This document shows positions 7,111-9,760 of a stretch of DNA of 9,760 nucleotides, piece by piece. How positions within the stretch are numbered: the stretch's first letter is position 1; each line of letters starts with the position of its first letter. The notes below the pieces were generated by a model. That model had not been told where the DNA came from. It ran no database searches and saw only the letters and a list, made by a program, of their open reading frames with translations. Made by a program: the position numbers and the translations under genes. The stretch covers positions 1 through 9,760 of the forward strand of contig JAEXZK010000049.1 of the NCBI GenBank assembly GCA_023451415.1, given 5' to 3'. The DNA is from Bacillota bacterium (GTDB lineage: Bacteria > Bacillota > Clostridia > Oscillospirales > Ruminococcaceae).

Positions 7111-7118
7111 CCTCCTTT
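7111..7118 (-). promoter_or_regulatory. Strong ribosome binding site that fixes the mraZ start position
   Basis: AAAGGAGG on the minus strand is followed by 8 bases and then AAG at 7102-7100. The 14-base context TGAGAAAGGAGGCG is identical to the one in front of ftsI, where it leads, also after 8 bases, to an ATG. This is the main reason for placing the mraZ start at the AAG. Confidence 0.85.
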
Positions 7119-7127
7119 CTCAGGGAA

Positions 7128-7157
7128 AATTAACCACTGTTCACCACTTTTAACCAC
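7128..7157 (-). promoter_or_regulatory. Predicted MraZ operator: three 10-bp direct repeats
   Basis: Minus-strand repeats are GTGGTTAAAA (7157-7148), GTGGTGAACA (7147-7138) and GTGGTTAATT (7137-7128), consensus GTGGTKAANN with an exact 10-base period. Known MraZ sites are repeats of TGGG with 10-base spacing in Escherichia coli and AAAGTG-type repeats in Mollicutes; the first-to-second junction here reads AAAGTGGTGA. The array begins a few bases after the predicted transcription start and ends about 25 bases before the mraZ start, so it is well placed for autoregulation. Confidence 0.8.
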
Positions 7158-7167
7158 CAATGTCTAA

Positions 7168-7196
7168 ATTATACTCTATCACAGTTATAAATGCAA
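7168..7196 (-). promoter_or_regulatory. SigA-type promoter of the mraZ-rsmH-ftsL-ftsI operon
   Basis: On the minus strand a -35-like TTGCAT (7191-7196) is followed after 17 bases by a perfect -10 TATAAT (7168-7173). Transcription would start near 7161, just ahead of the MraZ repeats. A terminator stands upstream, so this is likely the main promoter of the cluster. Confidence 0.75.
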
Positions 7197-7263
7197 GGTA
7201 TTTTTCATCCTTTCTCACGACAAATTTCCCTTGCAAACCCGCACGAACAAAGGTTTTGCAGCC

Positions 7264-7302
7264 AAAAAGGCCCCCTGCCGGTCCGTTGACCGGCAGGGGG
7301 CC
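7264..7302 (-). terminator. Rho-independent terminator after the coiled-coil gene
   Basis: A perfect 15-bp GC-rich stem (7269-7283 with 7288-7302) and a 4-base loop begin 20 bases after the stop of the 7323-7946 gene. On the minus strand the stem is followed by TTTTT (7268-7264). No T-run lies on the plus-strand side, so it acts in one direction and separates the coaD unit from the mraZ operon. Confidence 0.95.
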
Positions 7303-7322
7303 TGCATCGGGTACTATTTGTA

Positions 7323-7946
7323 CTAAAAGCGCTGATCCTCAGGCTTTGGAGGGCGCACGGGCTCGGGGCGCACCTTGGAGGCCCGGGCGGAATCCTGGGC
7401 GGAATTCTTCAGCGCCTGGCGGGTGGTGCGCACATCGGTGAGGGACCTCTCCAGGGCCTCCTCGGTGGAGCGGAGCATATTCTCGGAAAAATCATAGGCC
7501 GCCTGCTTCATCTCCCGCGCCCGGAGATTGGCCTGGGTCAGGGCCTCGGTGGCCCGGGAGGTGGAGGTGCTTGTCAGCTCATTGGACTGGGCGGTGGCCC
7601 GAGCGATGATGTCGCTGGCCTTCTGGTTGGCTTCGTTGAGCATGGCAAGGGCCTTGGCGTTGGCCTGCCGGACAATGGTATCCTGATCCACCAGGGTCTT
7701 TGCCCGTTCCTCCGCCTTGCGGATCAGCTCCTCGGCTTCCCGCTTGGCCAGGGCCAGGATCTCATTGCGGTCCGCCACCACGGCCTTGGCCTGCTTGATC
7801 TCGGTGGGCATGTTCAGGCGGATGTCATCGATGAGGTCGCGCACCTTGTCGGCGTCCACCACACAGCGTCCGCCGGACAGAGGCAGGCTCCAGGAATTTT
7901 CCAGGAGCTCGTCCAAGTTGTTGAGGATCACATCTATGTTTGCCAT
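7323..7946 (-). CDS. SepIVA/DivIVA-like coiled-coil protein, probable cell-division factor
   Basis: A 207-residue soluble protein with no signal peptide or membrane helix. The N-terminal part (about 4-50) contains LDELLENSWSLPLSGG (11-26), CVVDADKVRDLIDDIR (28-43) and PTEIKQA. After it comes a long Ala/Glu/Lys/Arg/Gln-rich helix, almost surely coiled coil (about 50-180), and a short proline-rich basic tail (192-207). Such proteins are often automatically named ATPase or ATP synthase subunit B/H from coiled-coil similarity alone. From memory, the mycobacterial septation protein SepIVA has the same N-terminal pattern (LDEL, a small P-rich turn, cVV, LIDDI, P-E, R, then a coiled coil), which suggests a division scaffold; I could not verify this by alignment. 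ATG at 7946 has AAGGA eight to nine bases upstream. The gene lies 18 bases after coaD and is followed by a terminator. Confidence 0.8.
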   Translation of the reverse strand: MANIDVILNNLDELLENSWSLPLSGGRCVVDADKVRDLIDDIRLNMPTEIKQAKAVVADRNEILALAKREAEELIRKAEERAKTLVDQDTIVRQANAKALAMLNEANQKASDIIARATAQSNELTSTSTSRATEALTQANLRAREMKQAAYDFSENMLRSTEEALERSLTDVRTTRQALKNSAQDSARASKVRPEPVRPPKPEDQRF

Positions 7947-7964
7947 GCGTCTCTTCCTTTCCCG

Positions 7965-8447
7965 TTACTTTTTCCGCAGCTTATCCCGTATTTCCTCCAA
8001 AAGGCAGGCTGGGACAAAGCAGGAGATATCCCCGCCCAGGCCTCCCACCTGCCGCACGATGCTGGAGCTCAGATACATATTCCGGGGGCTGGGGGTAAAA
8101 AAGATGGTCTCGCAGTCCGGATACAGCTTGTGGTTGGTCATAGCCATCTGGAACTCATACTCAAAATCGGACACGGCCCGCAGGCCTTTGATGATGGCGC
8201 AGGCACCGTGGTCCCGGACATAGTCCACCAGCAATCCGTCAAAATATTCCACCTCCACATTGGGCAGGTCCGCCGTGGCCTTGCGGATCATCTCCTGCCG
8301 CTCCTCCGGGGTAAAATAATTTTTCTTCTCCTGGTTGGCGGCCACCAGGACGATGACCCGGTCAAACAGCCCGCTGGCCCTCTGGATGATGTCCAGATGG
8401 CCGTTGGTGATGGGATCGAAGCTGCCGGGGCATATTACTGTTTTCAT
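7965..8447 (-). CDS. coaD: Pantetheine-phosphate adenylyltransferase CoaD (PPAT)
   Basis: CoaD transfers AMP from ATP to 4'-phosphopantetheine, giving dephospho-CoA, the penultimate step of coenzyme A synthesis. The 160-residue protein is of normal length. It shows the nucleotidyltransferase opening PGSFDPITNGHLD (7-19) with the G-H pair at 16-17, KGLRAVSDFEYEFQMAMTN (87-105), and the ATP-binding YLSSSIVR (125-132). ATG at 8447 is chosen over GTG at 8450 because AGGAG lies 8 bases before the ATG and only 5 before the GTG. Its first base is the last base of the rsmD stop (TGATG), so translation is probably coupled. The rsmD-coaD pair is common in Firmicutes. Confidence 0.97.
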   Translation of the reverse strand: MKTVICPGSFDPITNGHLDIIQRASGLFDRVIVLVAANQEKKNYFTPEERQEMIRKATADLPNVEVEYFDGLLVDYVRDHGACAIIKGLRAVSDFEYEFQMAMTNHKLYPDCETIFFTPSPRNMYLSSSIVRQVGGLGGDISCFVPACLLEEIRDKLRKK

Positions 8448-8995
8448 CACGCTGTCTCCTCTTTGCTGCGGTAGGCCGTCAGTTTGATCTTTCCATAGCG
8501 GTATTCTTTCTTTTTGACAAAGCCTCCGGCCTCCTCAGGCAGATCCTCCGTCTTGGAGGTCTCGCACAGGATGATGCCCCCCGGGTTCATTTTGGGGGCA
8601 AGAAGAGGCAGCGCGGCTTCCGCCAGGCCCTTGTGGTAGGGCGGATCAAGCAGGGCGATATCAAATACCTCGTTGGTTGAGCGGAGAAAAGCGGCAAAAT
8701 CCATGGCCGCCACCCGGCTGTTCCTGGCAAGGCCGGTGGTCTGAAGGTTCTGCCGGGTCACATCCTGGGACTCGCGGGACTGGTCCACAAAAACGCAATA
8801 CCGCGCGCCCCGGCTCAGAGCCTCGATGCCCAGCTGGCCCGATCCGCAGAACAGGTCCAGAACATTGGCGCCCTCCACCTCAAATTGGATGATGCTGAAC
8901 ATGGCTTCCTTGACCATATCCGTGGTGGGACGGACATCCAGTCCCTCCAGGGTAACCAGCTTACGGCCCCGGGCCGTACCGGTGATCACTCTCAA
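8447..8995 (-). CDS. rsmD: 16S rRNA (guanine966-N2)-methyltransferase RsmD
   Basis: RsmD methylates N2 of G966 in 16S rRNA within the assembled 30S subunit, using S-adenosylmethionine. The 182-residue protein begins MRVITGTARGRKL, as the family does, then RPTTDMVKEAMFSI (22-35), the SAM motif DLFCGSGQLGIEALSRGA (47-64), and the catalytic DPPY (117-120). The start is TTG at 8995, preceded by AGGAGG at a perfect 8-base distance. The frame can be extended 14 codons to GTG at 9037, but that adds residues not seen in the family and would bury the ribosome binding site. The stop overlaps the coaD start by one base. The 130-base gap to uvrC shows no convincing promoter or terminator. Confidence 0.96.
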   Translation of the reverse strand: MRVITGTARGRKLVTLEGLDVRPTTDMVKEAMFSIIQFEVEGANVLDLFCGSGQLGIEALSRGARYCVFVDQSRESQDVTRQNLQTTGLARNSRVAAMDFAAFLRSTNEVFDIALLDPPYHKGLAEAALPLLAPKMNPGGIILCETSKTEDLPEEAGGFVKKKEYRYGKIKLTAYRSKEETA

Positions 8996-9003
8996 TACAG
9001 GGT

Positions 9004-9009
9004 CCTCCT
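9004..9009 (-). promoter_or_regulatory. Ribosome binding site that decides the rsmD TTG start
   Basis: AGGAGG on the minus strand is separated by 8 bases from TTG at 8995. It supports the unusual start codon over in-frame ATG (9016) and GTG (9037), which lie upstream of it. Confidence 0.8.
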
Positions 9010-9125
9010 GGTTCATTTCAATGGATTTTCTCAGCACCGGCTGACGGCGGCCCCCGCGCCAAAGGCGGGAAAATCCTTGTCAAACAGTGCTATTTCTTTC
9101 ATCTTAAAGAGTCATGCCCCCGCTG

Positions 9126-9760
9126 TCAATCATTTTCGTGCAAAAAGGCATGTAATTTTTGGGCCGCAGCCTTGTTCATCCCCTTGACCGCAGCCAGCTC
9201 CTCCACCGTGGCAGCCTTCATGGCCTTGTTGGTTTTGAAGTGGCGGTACAGGGCGTTGACCCTGGCCTCGCCTATCCCATCAACTTCCAGTAGATGGGCG
9301 GTAAGGCTGTTTTTCTTGTGGCTTTTCCGGGAAAACTCGATGGAATAGCGGTGCACCTCGTCCTGGATGCCGGTGACCAAAGCAAAAACGCTCCGGCTGG
9401 CGGCAATGGCGATCTCCTGGTCCGCCCCGGTGACAGCCCTGGTGCGGTGCTTGTTGTCCTTAACCATGCCAAAGACCGGGATATGCACCCCGTAGCGCCG
9501 CAGCACCTCTTCGGCCACGGCCACATGGGCGGCCCCGCCGTCGATGAGCCACAGGTCGGGCAGCCGCTGGAAGCCGTCCTCAGCCCCGCCCTTTTCCTGA
9601 TGCTCCAGATACCGCAGCACCCTGCGGGAGAGCATCTGGTCCATGGCGGCATAGTCGTCAGGCTGGTTCTGTTCCCGGATGGTAAATTTCTTATACAGCT
9701 TTTTCTCAGGGCGGCCGTTTTCAAAGACCACCATTCCCCCTACGATGGTCTGTCCGCCAT
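9126..9760 (-). CDS. uvrC: Excinuclease ABC subunit UvrC, partial (C-terminal 210 residues)
   Basis: UvrC makes the incisions on both sides of a DNA lesion in nucleotide excision repair, working with UvrB. The frame is open from the right edge of the window and begins with GGQTIVGGMVVF, the start of the UvrC RNase H-like endonuclease domain. Other family landmarks are LWLIDGG (Asp in a catalytic position), VKDNKHRTR and DEVHRYSIEFSRK (with the conserved His). A C-terminal helix-hairpin-helix pair follows (LLEVDGIGEARVNALYRHF and VEELAAVKGMNKAAAQKL), which binds DNA near the lesion and is needed mainly for the 5' cut. Full-length UvrC is about 600 residues, so the GIY-YIG and UvrB-binding parts lie outside. 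The stop is TGA at 9126-9128. Confidence 0.97.
   Translation of the reverse strand, partial: GGQTIVGGMVVFENGRPEKKLYKKFTIREQNQPDDYAAMDQMLSRRVLRYLEHQEKGGAEDGFQRLPDLWLIDGGAAHVAVAEEVLRRYGVHIPVFGMVKDNKHRTRAVTGADQEIAIAASRSVFALVTGIQDEVHRYSIEFSRKSHKKNSLTAHLLEVDGIGEARVNALYRHFKTNKAMKAATVEELAAVKGMNKAAAQKLHAFLHEND

Noticed and set aside
7239..7268. Imperfect inverted repeat TGCAAAACC / GGGTTTGCA just past the terminator
   Set aside because: The stem has a mismatch and it lies between the terminator and the mraZ promoter, so it would not be in a main transcript. No further support.
9078..9083. Perfect TTGACA on the minus strand upstream of rsmD
   Set aside because: At 17 bases the -10 position reads GGCGCG and no TATAAT-like box is nearby, so it does not make a promoter.

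Overview
The window is a run of conserved chromosomal housekeeping genes, all on the minus strand, from what looks like a GC-rich member of the Clostridia, most likely Oscillospiraceae-like. The evidence is the gene order mraZ-rsmH-ftsL-ftsI/spoVD-murE-murF (the dcw cell wall and division cluster), strong AAAGGAGG-type ribosome binding sites, a class B penicillin-binding protein with C-terminal PASTA domains as in Firmicutes, and a MurE carrying the DNPR signature of meso-diaminopimelate-type peptidoglycan. I name no species: the taxon is inferred from context, not from a search.

In transcription order (right to left), the window starts with the C-terminal third of uvrC (9126-9760), then rsmD (8447-8995), coaD (7965-8447, sharing one base with rsmD) and a coiled-coil gene (7323-7946). 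This set ends at a strong Rho-independent terminator (7264-7302). The coiled-coil protein resembles the mycobacterial septation factor SepIVA, which would make it a division protein placed just outside the dcw cluster.

A new transcription unit starts at a SigA-type promoter (7168-7196). Just downstream lie three 10-bp direct repeats (7128-7157) that match the expected MraZ operator. Then come mraZ (6680-7102), rsmH (5713-6642), ftsL (5155-5658) and ftsI/spoVD (2786-5032). A 265-base gap follows, with a second promoter (2688-2716) and a structured leader of about 160 bases, then murE (1078-2520) and the first 335 codons of murF (1-1005), which runs off the left edge.

The genes cooperate in making and placing the septal wall. 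MraZ regulates the cluster, RsmH methylates 16S rRNA, FtsL and the transpeptidase belong to the divisome, and MurE and MurF complete the UDP-MurNAc-pentapeptide. I found no mobile element, CRISPR array, tRNA or plus-strand gene. No clearly new system is visible. The points most worth checking are an AAG codon where the mraZ start should be, the MraZ-type operator, the SepIVA-like gene, and the murE leader with two mutually exclusive hairpins.
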